A DNA stretch of 64,000 nt, from positions 9,794,160-9,858,159 of the forward strand of contig CM035171.1 in assembly GCA_020205615.1 (NCBI GenBank), in the 5' to 3' direction. Shown here piece after piece: positions 43,908 through 55,289 of this stretch. The notes under the pieces were generated by a model. It was not told the DNA's origin and searched no databases. It saw nothing but the letters and a program-made list of their open reading frames with translations. Source of the stretch: Panax quinquefolius. Lineage: Eukaryota > Streptophyta > Magnoliopsida > Apiales > Araliaceae. The number at the start of each line of letters is the position of its first letter. The stretch's first letter is position 1. The translations under genes were made by a program, and so were the position numbers.

Positions 43908-44786
43908 GCTACGATTGGATGGATGGAATAGGGAGGAGAATGAAATGATTCATTTCATTGGAATGAATCATTTTATTAGAATGATAAAAATATTTTTTTT
44001 TCTTTTTGTTTATTCCAACTAATAAATGTATTCTCTCTATTGAATTATAGTTAACTTAAAATTTTAATTTTCGTTCCTTAATAATAATTGTAATAATCGT
44101 AAATAATAATCATTCTTATCTATTATTTTTAAGTAATTGACAAATATACCCCTTAAGATATAATAGGACTTTTTACATTCATTCGATTCGATTAATATCG
44201 ATCTGAAAAACGAACGAGAGAGAAAAACAAAAAAATCAACGAGATTTGGTAAAACGCAGTTTTCGAAATTTCCATATTTCTATTTAACTGCTTCGTAATT
44301 TCTAGATCTGGTAATGGCTTTTTACATATTTTTTTTTTTAATTTTCGAGATCCATCTATGTTCTTAAATTTACCCCACCTACCCCACTGCAAATTATAAC
44401 CCACCCACCCACCCACCCACCCACCCACCCACCCCCCCACCCCCACCCCACCCCACCCCACCCCACCCCTTTATTTCTAAGAATAAAATGTATTAAATTT
44501 TTAATATAAATTGAATTTAAGTTAAATTTGAACATTTGAGGTATTTAGGTCACTTTTAATTATTTATTTTATTCTTATCCCTTTTTCAGCCATGTATTAC
44601 AATTTCTAACATCAACTAAATATTAAACGTATACATGGAATATTAAAAAATCATTCCATTCTCTTCCTTATTCCATTCCCTCATCTATTTTATTCCATTC
44701 CCTCATCTATTTCCTCATCTATTTTATTCCATTCCCTTATTTATTTTATTCCCTCATCTATTCTATTCCTTCAATCCAAACGTAGC
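43908..44786. mobile_element. Inverted-end transposon (~880 bp) upstream of the pseudokinase gene
   Basis: The left end GCTACGATTGGATGGATGG pairs with the right end CTTCAATCCAAACGTAGC. Inside the ends both sides carry GGAATGAAATGA / CATTCCATTC-type repeats, giving an extended inverted structure. The right arm is expanded by tandem TCATCTATTTTATTCCATTC units. It has no transposase. The target duplication is unclear, so the superfamily (hAT-like or other) is not set. The left end lies 487 bp upstream of the pseudokinase start. Confidence 0.7.
44400..44469. repeat. CCCA/CCCCA repeat tract with G-quadruplex potential
   Basis: About 70 bp of CCCA then CCCCA units, so the minus strand is a long series of GGG and GGGG runs separated by single T bases. 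This fits the G-quadruplex pattern many times over. It sits inside the inverted-end element, on the template side of the pseudokinase promoter. A minus-strand glycine/tryptophan-rich frame across it is an artefact. Confidence 0.9.
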
Positions 44787-45127
44787 ACTAGTATTGCAAA
44801 AAGTTCCGGCAAATTCATTCCGACTTCTGAGTAGGCCAAAAATAATATTACATCCAAATCAGTTGGTCTAATTGGGATCAATCAGCTTATAAATAAGCCA
44901 AGGTTTGATGACACGTGCATCCCCTACCTATTTAACATGACCTGCTTAGTTGGTAGTTGAGAGCAATTAACGGCTATGATTGATCAGTTGCCGATGCATG
45001 ACCCCGCTACTTGCTGGTGATTGTAAAATATTCATTATCCTTCCAGTAAAATCAGATGGGTGGGGCCTTTATCTCCCCATCAGGATGATTGTAGGTGGAA
45101 AAAGTGTAGACAATATGAGGACCATCA

Positions 45128-45131
<4 letters not shown>

Positions 45132-45163
<32 letters not shown>
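45132..45163. repeat. TA microsatellite
   Basis: About 15 uninterrupted TA units, 244 bp from the 3' end of the acid phosphatase coding region. Confidence 0.9.
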
Positions 45164-45165
<2 letters not shown>

Positions 45166-45406
45166 ACATTAATATTCTAAGAAGTTAAACATTAATATTC
45201 CTCCCTTCTAATTGTTTACTAGTAGTAAACATTAAAAGAGGAAGTGAAAATAATAACTTGGCCATGGCATCGATCTTTTTGTAAGTTTGGATACCTTTAA
45301 CAATGACAAGAATCATTACTTACCTAGGATATGTAACAAATGTATGTAATATTTTAAATTTCAATTACATTGAGATTGGAATTGAAAGGCGAAACAGTCG
45401 GTCCAA

Positions 45407-48385
45407 TCAAGGAATATAATACATGGGATTTGGCAGCTTGAATGAGCGGACAGACATGAATGAACCTAATAAGTCGCTCCATTGATCTCCAGAGTTCCCA
45501 TGAATCCGGTACCCCTCTTCTACCATCTCCTTCCTCTTCTCCGACTTGAAAATTGTTGCAGTTTTTCCATGGTCTTCAGCAGCTCTGAAAGTTAGTTTCA
45601 GAGACTAAACGTTAATAACCTTTCCCAGTACACAAGTACTGAAACAATTTCATACAACTTTAACATAAATTAAAAGTGAGAAAATCACATTGTTATGGAC
45701 ATTCGAATAACCTTTTGAAAAAAAAAACTATTTTACTTCTCATCAGTTCTACATAGAATTAAAGGTGTCTTTCAGTATAAGCTATCATTAAGCTGGAGTC
45801 TCAATTACAAACAACAGTAGACATGATCACATGGAGTACAAGATGTGAGAATCGAATTATGCTAGACAATATTAATTATAGCTCTATCCGACACGGATGA
45901 GCAAAAGGTTATATGTTGTTATCCCATTAAACTGATAGACATTCCTACATAATAAATGAATTAAATGAGAAGACCTGCAAACCATAAGACCAGGGTAGTG
46001 TACAGTCCTATATATAAGGTCCACACCAGGCCAATCATCTCATCATTAACTAGCATTTGAGACCAAATTTGTCAATCTAGTTTGAAACCTCAATTACTAG
46101 AAAATTTTCAGAATATATATATATACACGTTAATTATTTTTGTTTGGTGAGTTATTTTTGGGGGGTTAAGATTCAATCCTCCACAAGGACGGAGGTAGGC
46201 TAGTTCAAAAGTACAAGAAAGGTTCCAACACTGATATTCACTTCGGATATAAGAAGGAAAGGGGGTTAAAAGACCCATCAACAACACTACCAGGAAGATG
46301 AAGGAAAGGATTAAAGTGGTTGTTTTGATTTAGAAGTTTTGGAATCAATTTGGTTAGCTTATTTTAATTGCTAATTTTAACTAAATTTTTTTTAATTTTG
46401 TTTTTATCATGTTATGCCACGTTGACATGTATACTGCCTTTCTCTCATGTGCTAACGACCATTCCGTTAAAAGTCAAATAAATTAACTTATTTTGTAACG
46501 ATTTATAAAAGAAGAATGGGGTAAAAATTCAGTTCGATGATGCAAATGTAAATTGGGATTCAGTTCAATAGGTAAAAATGATTTAACCCAGTAAACATAT
46601 AATACTGCTAATGGGCTAGGCTCCAAATTATAAATAAAAACTTATAGGTCAAGCACTCTAAAAACTCTAAAACCCTCTAGAATATCATAACTTGTGCACA
46701 TATAGCTGCTCAGAAAATAGGAATTGAACCAGCTTCAACATCTTATTATAAAGCCGGAGGGGAATATGAATAAAAGTTGCTAGTGATTCTGAATTCCAAC
46801 AATGCCAAAATCTTTAACATGAGAAGAAAACTTATACAGCTCATGAACCAGCTTAATTTCTAGTATAAGCTTTATACATCATATAATTACCATCACATGG
46901 AATCACATCAGAAGATACTCAAAAAACATTAGAAAAGTCTGATCAAGGAAATGAGCAATGAAAAAAGAAGAAGTAAAACTCCCACAACTAAGATCAAAGC
47001 TATCTTAAGCTAACCCTGCTTAAGCTTTATAATTTTATATATCAACACAAAAAATAGCACGCCTTTTTCATAGTGTTCTATATTGCTACATAACTAATGG
47101 TACTAATAATTCTCCTGCCAGATATGTATTGTTGAAGACCGAAGATACATGTAATTTAGTTTTCACTAATATAATTCTGAATATAGAGTTCATAGAATTA
47201 AAGGTACACAGAATAATATGGGCTGCTACATGATGTTTATTATTTCAATAAGCTCAAGACTATACGCTAAGCCAAAAACATGAGAATATGTTGGGTTTTC
47301 AGATAAACTCCAAAGGCATTGCATACCATGTGCAAAGCTTAGAATAAGTTAAGTAATCAAGAAAACTCAAAGGCATTACATAGTATGTGCAAAGCTAAGA
47401 ACATGAACACAATTGTATGTTGATTTTACAAGCAAACTCCAAAGGCATTACAAAAAGAAAATTCAAACTAAAGTAAATGTCCAAACTAAAATGTTTCTTA
47501 CCTCAATATGAGCTTGTCCCAATCATGAAATCCCACTTTGATCAAGTTCTCCACAGTAATACTTCGCCGCCTTTCACTGCGCCCAGTCAGTAAGAAAATC
47601 TTGAATCCAAGTCTTAGTACCTCTTCATATAGCTTCAAACTCGAGTCAACAGTCAGTGCCGTCCCCTTATCAACCCATTTATCAAACTCCTCATTATCAA
47701 AAACCTCCAACCTGCAATTTTCGATTTAAAAGCCGTATCAGAAATCAACACTAGTCCAACATTATCTTCTTTTTAATGGTATGTAACAATTCCTGTATTA
47801 TTTACAACCCCAAATCAAATCCAACTTTACATTATCCAAAGAACATAAAATAAAATAAAATGTCAAAACACCAGTAGCCAAATCAATTTAAGTCTTGTTA
47901 AAGAAAATTGTAAGAAAAATTAGTCCAAAATCAAAACAATATTGAACAGTGTTATAGGAATCATACCCATAACCATGTTCCGCATAGTAAGGAAGATTTG
48001 AAAGCAAAGTCTCGTCCACATCAAATACCCAAATATCCTTCCCATCTCCTTTCAATTCCACCCTTTTGGCATAAAATCCAGCCTCTTTTGAAACCCTTTC
48101 AAGGTCAAATTGATAACCCTTGCTAGTCATATAATCCTTCACATAATCGCTACATTCTTGTGGAATTGTTTTCCATGGGCTCAGATTATTAGACTCCACA
48201 GCAAACCTCCAACTAGTACAGTGTAATATAGTCTCATCTTCTACGGATTCTTTCACTTGGGTTTCAACGCTTTCAGAGAATTCAACAACCAAAGGTCTCG
48301 GAAGGATATGGGGGTTTAACTTTTCATTAGAAAAAGAAACGGAAATTAGAGACAAGAACAAGAAAAGTCTCAAGAAAGTACTCAT
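45407..48385 (-). CDS. HAD superfamily class IIIB acid phosphatase (VSP-like), secreted
   Basis: Three exons, 48385-47967, 47711-47502 and 45584-45407, join in frame to 268 aa. The N-terminal signal peptide is MSTFLRLFLFLSLISVSFS. HAD motif I FDVDET is at residues 121-126 (nucleophile Asp122, acid/base Asp124). Motif II Thr is in LLTGRS (180-185). The motif III lysine region is IFKSEKRKE (about 221-229). Motif IV is NSGDQWSDLLG (240-250). The C-terminus PNPMYYIP is the usual end of plant members. The family removes phosphate from organic monoesters at acid pH and includes soybean vegetative storage proteins, which are weak phosphatases. All catalytic residues are here, so activity is likely. 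Probable location is vacuole or apoplast. Intron 2 (1.9 kb) holds a Mutator-like fragment. Confidence 0.93.
46330..46588. mobile_element. Mutator-like element fragment in acid phosphatase intron 2
   Basis: The right part resembles the end of the element at 33154-34197: GTTAAAAGTCAA, then TTTTGTAAnGATTTA, then CAGTTC-AATG, then TTTGTAAA-TG, ending GATTTAACCC at 46588. The left terminus is not recognisable and no 9-11-bp duplication was found, so it is probably a truncated relative. Confidence 0.6.
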
Positions 48386-48468
48386 GTTTGGTATAAAGAA
48401 AAGAATAGAAAATTTTCTAATTAAGAATCAACAAATATTCTGATGGAATGAATTTGTGCATATGTATG

Positions 48469-48479
48469 CATATATATAC
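48469..48479 (-). promoter_or_regulatory. TATA box candidate for the acid phosphatase gene
   Basis: TGTATATATATGC on the minus strand, about 85-95 nt upstream of ATG 48385, leaving room for a short leader. The position is plausible; the AT-rich context lowers certainty. Confidence 0.45.
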
Positions 48480-48756
48480 AAACGGAAAAAGGAGGGAATA
48501 GGAAGGGCTGAGTAGTGCGTACTCACCTTTTTGCAGAGATATTCTTGAGATGAGGAATCAAAATCCTTTTTTCTTTGATGGGATAAGAAAACCTCCTTTT
48601 TCCTTTTGGTGAATTTTAGAGAGAGAAAGTAGGAGGAGGAGGTTGATAGAGAGAGAGGAAATTGGCGTGGGAGCTAAGCAAAAGAAATCAATGAAAATTT
48701 ATAAAGTATCTGGTGGATTGATTTGTTATATTTATGATTTATGCAACTGTATTTGC

Positions 48757-48783
<27 letters not shown>
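48757..48783. repeat. AT microsatellite upstream of the acid phosphatase gene
   Basis: About 13 AT units, 370 bp upstream of the start codon. Confidence 0.9.
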
Positions 48784-48788
<5 letters not shown>

Positions 48789-49216
48789 GCAGACAGACAG
48801 GGTACTCTGCAACACGATAGTTGGACTGTTTGCTTGGCGCTGTGGAGAAGGAACAAAAAGAAACGGTTGAGTACGTCAAACATTCTTCTCATCCAATTAG
48901 GTTATTCCATTTGTCAAATATTTATTTCTACTTCTTTTCCTTCCATTGTTGTGCCATGTGTGAGTTTAATTAAATTTTTGAAATAATAAATTTGTTCGAG
49001 TAGGTATAAATATTAACTGTTGTAATAAATGAAATTAAAATAAATTTAAAAATCACACCGCCAATTTTAAAATTTTACATATTAACTAGGCACAAATTCG
49101 AATAAAATTCCTTTTTATATACTAAAACAAATAATTTTAGAATCATTAACTCAACATTCCTATTACAACAATTAAAATAAATTATTTCAACTAGATTAAT
49201 GAATATTATTGGATTT

Positions 49217-49232
49217 GGTGACGTGTCACACC
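49217..49232. promoter_or_regulatory. ABRE/G-box-like palindrome
   Basis: GGTGACGTGTCACACC contains TGACGTGTCA, a near-perfect palindrome with ACGT core as bound by plant bZIP factors. It lies upstream of the acid phosphatase gene. Function inferred from motif only. Confidence 0.3.
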
Positions 49233-50850
49233 GACAACTATATAAGTACTACTATTCATTTGTATATTGTCCAACACTCCCTTTCCAATCTCCTAAATCA
49301 TTTTCCGATCCGCCCACCGTCCTAATTAATATGCAGAAATTCTAATGTATTGTTTTCTTCTGACATGTTCAATTTCTGAAGAGAGACATTTTCTTTAGGA
49401 AATTATTATTCCCTAAGTCTCATAATGGTTCATTTCAAAATCAATATAAAAAACTTACTAATAATAAATGTAAAATATATCAAAACCTTAACCTAATAAT
49501 ATATATATATATATATAGCCCAATATATGGTGGAGTATTTTTTTTTAAATAATAATACTATCACATAAAAAAAATTATATATCTTTTTCATATACACACA
49601 TATAAAATGCGATTTCACATATCGCATGCGGCGATTTCAAATACGTATGTGTGTATGATATTGAGCGATAATAAAGATTGTTGTTTTTTTTTATGAGGAG
49701 GATTATAATTATTACGAGTACAACAAAATAAACACACTTCACAATAAAGAGAGAATAAAATCTATTAAGTGAAAATCAAGCCTAAAATATAAAACCCAAG
49801 TCTTAAGCACTAGGATAAAAGTAATTAATAAGTATTATTGCCTCTATTCCTCAAAAGGGTGTTATTTTGTATTGTTAATTTAATATTCATATCACGTGCT
49901 AGAAAAGGTTGAGTAGTGGGCTCCCCAAAGCCCAATTTTGGATGAGTAAATTACTAGAACAGATCTTCTGTATCCATTTTCCCGGACTCTCTTCACTTAA
50001 ATTTTGCACATAATCTCTTATTTAACATTAATTAATTTTAAAATTAAATAAAAGAACATGTTTCAAAATTTAAGTGGAGAACACAAGATTGACAAGAAAA
50101 ATAGGAACAGAGGCTGAAAATGATTAGGAAACATTTCAGAGGCTGGTAATTCGAAAGCCACCAGGTTGGCTGGTAATTCGAGGAAGGGTAGTGAATTGTT
50201 TGGTAGTGGGGTTGTTGTATATGTAATTGTTGGATTCCTAGAAACAATCCATTGCAGGACTGTAGAATTTTTATGCCTGCAGTGCTGGGCTTTTGTCGAG
50301 AGGAACAAACTCGTATTCAGGGCTGTTCTGGTTAAATTGCAGGAAGAAGAGGGCGGAGGGGGGTTATAAATGTTGTGGACTGTGGAGCTAGGAAGTGATA
50401 AAAAGTTGTTTGGTTGTTCGGCTTCTTTTCTCCATGATTTTTTTTCCAATATCTGTATGAATACACTGATTCATACATACATTATTATACCTCAAGTAAA
50501 GTCATATATAAACTCTGGTCTGGTCTGGTCTCTGCAAATATTGTTATGTAAGCTAGCAAATATTGTCCGCACCACGCTTTGTCTCAAGTCTCAACTCCTC
50601 AATGTAATAATGAACGCTGTAACTAAAATAAAAAAGAAGCTTTATGATAAGCTTACTGAATTTGAAAAGAAGATAATGGAACAAGATAAAAACTCTTCTT
50701 ATTAATCTGTATATTTTTCTCTTATTTAGTTGTGAACCAACTCTACTACTTATACTATCTGTACCGAACTAACTAGAGTTACAACTAGCTTTTAACTATG
50801 GTTAAAAGGTTGTTACATCTGAAATGATCTCATGCGTTGACACTCCATCA

Positions 50851-52335
50851 TATAATACTTGGTCCAGCTGTCATAGCTAAGGCATTGCTAATTTTAGTTT
50901 GCATAACTGGAACTACTTCTTTATGATCCTTTGACCCATCATGGTGTCTGCAGATAAGCCATCTTGGAAAGCTACTGATACAACATGTGCGGCTGATGAT
51001 GTTGTATATGTGCTATTATTCCCCCCACAAGTTGGAGGTGCACAAGGATTGTGTAACCCCAACTTGGAAGAGAGATACCAATGAGGAACTTTGCCTAATG
51101 GCTTAGTGAGCAGATCTGCTAACTGCTCTTTAGAAGCAATTTTAGTAGGAGTAATTAACCCAGATTGCACTTTTTCCCGAACAAAATGACAATCGATTTC
51201 GATATGCTTTGTTCAAGCATGATACACTGAATTTGCAGCGATGTCAATAGCTACTTTATTGTCACAATAAAGAATAGTAGGAGCAGATAAATGAACTTGC
51301 AAGTCTTTGAGAAGATTATGCAGCCAAATGACTTCACAAGTTGTCGTAGCCAAGGCTCTATACTACTTTTCTCTACCGTCTTTGAGAGAATAACACTTTG
51401 CTTCTTGGATTGCCAGGAAATGAGAGAAGAACCAAGAAGCAAACAATAACCAGTGACAGACCTTCGAGAGGTAGGACAACTACCTCAATCACTATCACAA
51501 TAACCTGTTAACACAAAATCATTTATCGAAGAAAATAGTAGTCCTTGACCAGCAGTACATTTGAGGTACCTGAGAACTCTTTGAGCGGCATCTAGATGCT
51601 TTTGCCTTGGATTTTGCATGAATTGGCTTAGCAGATGAACTGAATAATTGATATCTGGCCTGGAAAAGGTAAGATAAAGAAGCTTACCAACCCAACTTCG
51701 ATAAACTGAAGGATCTATAAGCAATGGTCCTGATGTTGCATTGTCATGGAGTTTGGTGTGTTGATCTAGGGGAATAGTAAGTGGTTTAACATCCAACAAT
51801 CCAGCTGAAGCTGATAAGTCTAGAATGAATTTTCTTTGACTGATGAAAATACCTTTATCATTTCGAGTGACCTCTAATCCAAGATAGTATTTAATTTCTC
51901 CCAAATCCTTGATACTAAACTGTGTATCAAGCATTGTTTTAAGAAAACTCAACTGGTGAGAATCATTGCCCGTGACCAATATATCATCCACATATATAAC
52001 AACAGCTGTGAAAAGAGATCCTTTAGCATAAGTGAAGAGGCTATAATCAGCCAAAGACTAAGTGTAACCAGCCATTAATAAACTATAAGTGAGTTTTGAA
52101 AACCATTGTCTCGAAGATTGCTTCAAGCCATACAAGGATTTTTGAAGCTTACAAATCAGTTGAGGTGAAGAAGGAGATGTGATATACCCCTGAGGTAAAT
52201 CCATATAAACCTCCTCAAGAAGATCACCATGCAAAAAGGCATTATTAACATCCATTTGAGACACTTTCCATTTTCTGGCAGCAGCAATAGTTAGTAAGCA
52301 TTTAACTGTGACCATCTTAGCTACAGGAGCAAAAG
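50851..52335 (-). mobile_element. Ty1/copia element copia-2, 3' part
   Basis: Read on the minus strand this starts inside the reverse transcriptase, at the gypsy-2 insertion, and runs through RNase H to a polypurine tract GGGGGGAATAAT (about 51018-51029). The coding part ends near 50913. A possible 3' LTR start TGATGGAGTGTCAACGC lies at about 50850; its end is not resolved. The gag, protease and integrase part is missing from the window and should lie beyond gypsy-2, to the right of 64000. It is distinct in sequence from copia-1. Confidence 0.85.
50913..52330 (-). pseudogene. copia-2 reverse transcriptase and RNase H (broken)
   Basis: The first frame begins FAPVAKMVTVKCLLTIAAA, then VSQMDVNNAFLHGDL, VYMDLPQGY and CKLQKSLYGLKQSSRQWF, then a stop near 52058. 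The next frame holds the intact catalytic VIYVDDILVTGND, then IKDLGEIKYYLGLEV, SQRKFILDLL-like, VGKLLYLTFSRPDI and RYLKCTAGQGL, ending at a stop after YCDSD (51485). RNase H continues through CLLLGSSLISWQSKKQ to EQLADLLTKPLG near 51110-51060. Only a few breaks, so it is younger or less decayed than copia-1. Confidence 0.92.
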
Positions 52336-53670
52336 TGTAAGACCCCGAAATTTTTAAATAAAAAGGAATTTCCTTTATTTATTATTTTGAAATAGTAAGG
52401 GTTGATTTGATTAATGTGGATAGTTAAGGGTTAAATACGCAAATATTTCAAAATAAGCAAGTGGTTATAAAATATTCATTATCGTCGGAATATTCATTTG
52501 GTCGTGGAATATTAAATCTTGTCGGGGAATATTAAATGCGACGACGCTGACCGTGTGTGTGGGCCCCATGTGAGCGATTGGATGAAGAAAACGACAAATA
52601 TAAGTTGTTTTTAAATAACTTGGCGTAGTTATTCTGCAGATAATCTTGTTAAAATACTCGGTGGTTAAAACACGAAGATTAGCATATTGCACCAATTATT
52701 GATCCTTACGTAAGAAGGCACTACTCAATAATGGTTACGATGTAATTACTTGCTCAATATTTTATTGAGTTAATAATTCTTTGCGTTGATATTTTATATT
52801 CTTTGTTGTTTGATAATTGTCATTACAAAGTATTTTTCAAGATGTCGAAGCAATAATTCATATTATCTCGAATAATATTATTAGATAACATTATTGGCAA
52901 TGTCTAGAAAGTTACATCTAAGGAGAGGTTTGGTCACCTAATTGCTTGGCGCCAATGAAGAAGAAATTCTTATTGGAAAGCCCCTCTTCACAGAGGCGCT
53001 ACAGGTTGTCAATATTGTGATTACAGTAATATTATTTGTGAATAATTAATTATTGATTCATATGATGAGGAAAATATTGATTTTATATGGATATAGATGG
53101 AGAAAATTTTTAAAATGACAATTGTTGAAAATTAATATTTTATCTTTTTCCGATAAAATAATTCGTTTAAATATATTATTTTAATAATATATTAACTGTG
53201 ATATTTTTACAACGAATGTGGGATATATGAGTATCTGAGGAGGAAGAGTATTTTTGTTGCAATAAATGTTTAAAACATGTTAAACATGCTCGGTGGACCC
53301 CATTTATTGGTTGAAATTTGATTATAGCACAAAAAATCGACCGTTTGTGGATTTCGGTCAATTTCTATTTGGAATTTGGAAAAACTTTCTTCTGCAAAGT
53401 TGTAGAGAATTGAATTTCCTATAAAAAATCACGAGATTCAATTTTTCTGATGAAAGGGCTATTTATTATGAATTATTGAAGTTCAAGCTCAAAATAATTG
53501 ATTTTTGTAAGTTTTAATTATTTATTTTATGAAAAACGTTTTTATCATTTCTTTCTAGAAGGTTGGCATGTGGTAAATGTTGGGATCTGATTTCCAAAGA
53601 GGCGTGGGAAATTTATTAATAATAATATATTTTATTAAATTTTCTGCTTTGGTGTTTCTAAGCGTTTTCC

Positions 53671-53678
53671 TATAAATA
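53671..53678 (+). promoter_or_regulatory. LTR TATA box, gypsy-2 5' LTR
   Basis: TATAAATA in CCTATAAATAGAGTC, about 1.34 kb into the LTR. Equivalents occur at 63837-63844 in the 3' LTR and at 60171-60178 (minus strand) in the solo LTR. Conservation in three copies supports it as the Pol II start region. Confidence 0.65.
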
Positions 53679-53952
53679 GAGTCTTAGGTTAGAATTGAAA
53701 ATCACACCGAAACTGAAGTTTTCTCTCTATATTATCGAAAGCGTATTCTTGTGAGTATTTTGAGTATACTTTGAGTATTTCTATACGGTGCAAGTCCAAG
53801 TCATACTTTATATCAGGTGTTTTAAATTTAGAAATCTTGATCTTTCGAGGTAAGGGATATTATTTTTTCGTAATGATATTATTTCTTCAATATCATTATC
53901 TTTGAAATGTTGATCTGAAGTTTTATCAAATTTGGAACTTTTTCATGTCGGG

Positions 53953-54176
53953 GTTACTATTCATGGGTTCTTATTCATGAGTTACTTATTCACGATTCTT
54001 ATTCAATGAGTTCTTATTCACGAGTTCTTATTCACGAGTACTATTCATGAAGTATGAAGATGTTTTTATGGAATTTCTATCTTTTGGTGTCGAGAGTTAC
54101 TATTCACGTATCTGGCCTTTATTCACGTATCTGACCTTTATTCACGTTATCTGATCTTATTCAATAGAAAAATAAA
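53953..54176 (+). repeat. Short tandem repeats in the gypsy-2 LTR leader
   Basis: Two clusters. One (53953-54052) has about six units of a 15-17-bp motif CTTATTCACGAGTT. The other (54097-54176) has three units of about 24 bp built on TATTCACGTATCTGACCTT. The solo LTR has related units in inverted form at about 59700-59895. Confidence 0.75.
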
Positions 54177-54410
54177 ATTTCTTCTTTTAAATCAAAAACA
54201 TCTATTCGGATACTAACTCCGATTGTATCCATGTTTTGATCATTCTTGAATTTTACACCACTATGATTATTTTGAGGTATTTTTGGGACGTGGATAAAAC
54301 CAAGTACGAATCCTTAATCCTTAATCCTTGTCATTTTGTTTCACTTGGATTCGTTTTTTAAAAAAAAAAATATTTTCATCATCCTCGGTCTTAAATGATG
54401 ATATTATGGA

Positions 54411-54590
54411 ATATCTTTGGCACTGTGTAGTGCAAAGATGAATGATTTCTTAAGAATATCTTTGGCACAGTAGTGCAAAGATGAATGATTTCTGAAGAAT
54501 ATCTTTGGCCGTAGTCAAAAGATGAGCAGGGTTTAAATGAACATGACCCGTGATGAATATCTTTGGCACGTAGTGCAAAGATGAATATTT
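54411..54590 (+). repeat. Four-unit palindromic array in gypsy-2 5' LTR
   Basis: Four units start AATATCTTTGG and carry GCAAAGATGAAT or a variant. Each is an imperfect hairpin: ATCTTTGGCAC against GTGCAAAGAT, at 54413-54439, 54458-54482, 54501-54523 (decayed) and 54559-54582. The loops are 2-6 bases. The array is downstream of the LTR TATA box, so it falls in the RNA leader and would also recur near the RNA 3' end. Confidence 0.85.
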
Positions 54591-55127
54591 GATTCGGATG
54601 TATATTGATTGATGTTACGAGGATAAAAGATGAGCGATGAACTTTTAAATTCATACATAGAAGATAGTAGTTTGCATTCTCTACTTAACTCTTCTAATGA
54701 ATTATTATTTCCATTGCGAATATTGATTTAAAATTTGTTGTCTATTGTATTCTATTATATTTTTCCTGTTGAAGACTAACGATAATTTGTTGTATATTAT
54801 CTTAGTCATAATATTCTTCTTGAGCTAGTTGAGCTCACCCTTTTCCTTTTGTTCCATTTTTCTCGGGAGGCGAGAATATAAGCGAAATGCAGTGGGGTAT
54901 GGAATGAAGGTTTTAGAAAGGATTGTTTAGTAGTCCTCACCATTTTTGTAAAATAATGTATCAATAAATGTGATGAGGATTTATTTGAGTATAGATATTA
55001 TGCAGAAGATAATATTTGTATTCAAACTCACGATTTTATTGTTGTAATAATAAAGTTGTAGTTGTTTACGTACCATGTATTGACAACTTCGAATAGGTGA
55101 TGTATACCTTTTTTGGGGGCGTCACGG

Positions 55128-55140
55128 TTGGTATCGAGCT
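55128..55140 (+). other. gypsy-2 primer-binding site (initiator Met tRNA type)
   Basis: TTGGTATCGAGC directly follows the LTR end. The canonical initiator-Met site is TGGTATCAGAGC, so two bases are missing in the middle. The same shortened GTATCGAGCTTAGG is seen in gypsy-1 (about 6122-6137). Confidence 0.7.
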
Positions 55141-55289
55141 TAGGGATATGATCTCTGGCGGAGATCGGGAATAGAACTAGGAGGGAGAGCGAGTAAATCC
55201 TTCGCTAGTGTGTCCTACCTAAGCTTATTTGTTAGTTGGTCAAGATATAGGGATATTATGTGATATATTGATTTCCTTAATTAACCCTT

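Larger units (their letters stand above)
43422..45406. other. Intergenic region upstream of the pseudokinase gene
   Basis: This holds the pseudokinase promoter, an inverted-end element (43908-44786) with a C-rich tract, an AT microsatellite, and the 3' flank of the acid phosphatase gene. The frame at 43450-43836 on the minus strand lies in the presumed leader/promoter and has no recognisable protein. Confidence 0.5.
48386..50850. other. Gene-free interval between the acid phosphatase gene and the second TE nest
   Basis: AT-rich DNA holding the acid phosphatase promoter. A GGTGACGTGTCACACC palindrome lies at 49217-49232 (ABRE/G-box-like ACGTGTC core), about 835 bp upstream of the start. Near 49592-49650 an imperfect hairpin pairs TACACACATA with TATGTGTGTA. 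Frames at 50044-50449 (-) and 50166-50705 (+) overlap each other and match nothing I recognise. The last 300 bp may include LTR sequence of the copia-2 element. Confidence 0.5.
52336..55126 (+). repeat. gypsy-2 5' LTR
   Basis: About 2.79 kb, from TGTAAGACCCCG to GGGGGCGTCACG. Contents: AT-rich U3; TATAAATA at 53671; short ATTCACGAGTTCTT-type repeats (53953-54052) and TATCTGACCTTTATTCACG repeats (54097-54176); a four-unit palindromic array (54411-54590); and a GAGCTAGTTGAGCTCA palindrome near 54815, also present in gypsy-1 LTRs at 5638 and 12146. The shared landmarks show that gypsy-1 and gypsy-2 LTRs are homologous. Confidence 0.92.

Noticed and set aside
44192..44461. Minus-strand frame with a Gly/Trp/Val-rich start
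   Set aside because: It is the translation of the CCCA/CCCCA repeat tract and AT-rich DNA.
49411..49450. Stowaway-like start TTCCCTAAGTCTCATAATGG
   Set aside because: No matching right end or TA flanks found nearby, so it was not called as an element.
50044..50705. Overlapping frames on both strands (67-128 residues)
   Set aside because: They oppose each other, lack homology I can recognise and adjoin TE sequence. No support for a gene.
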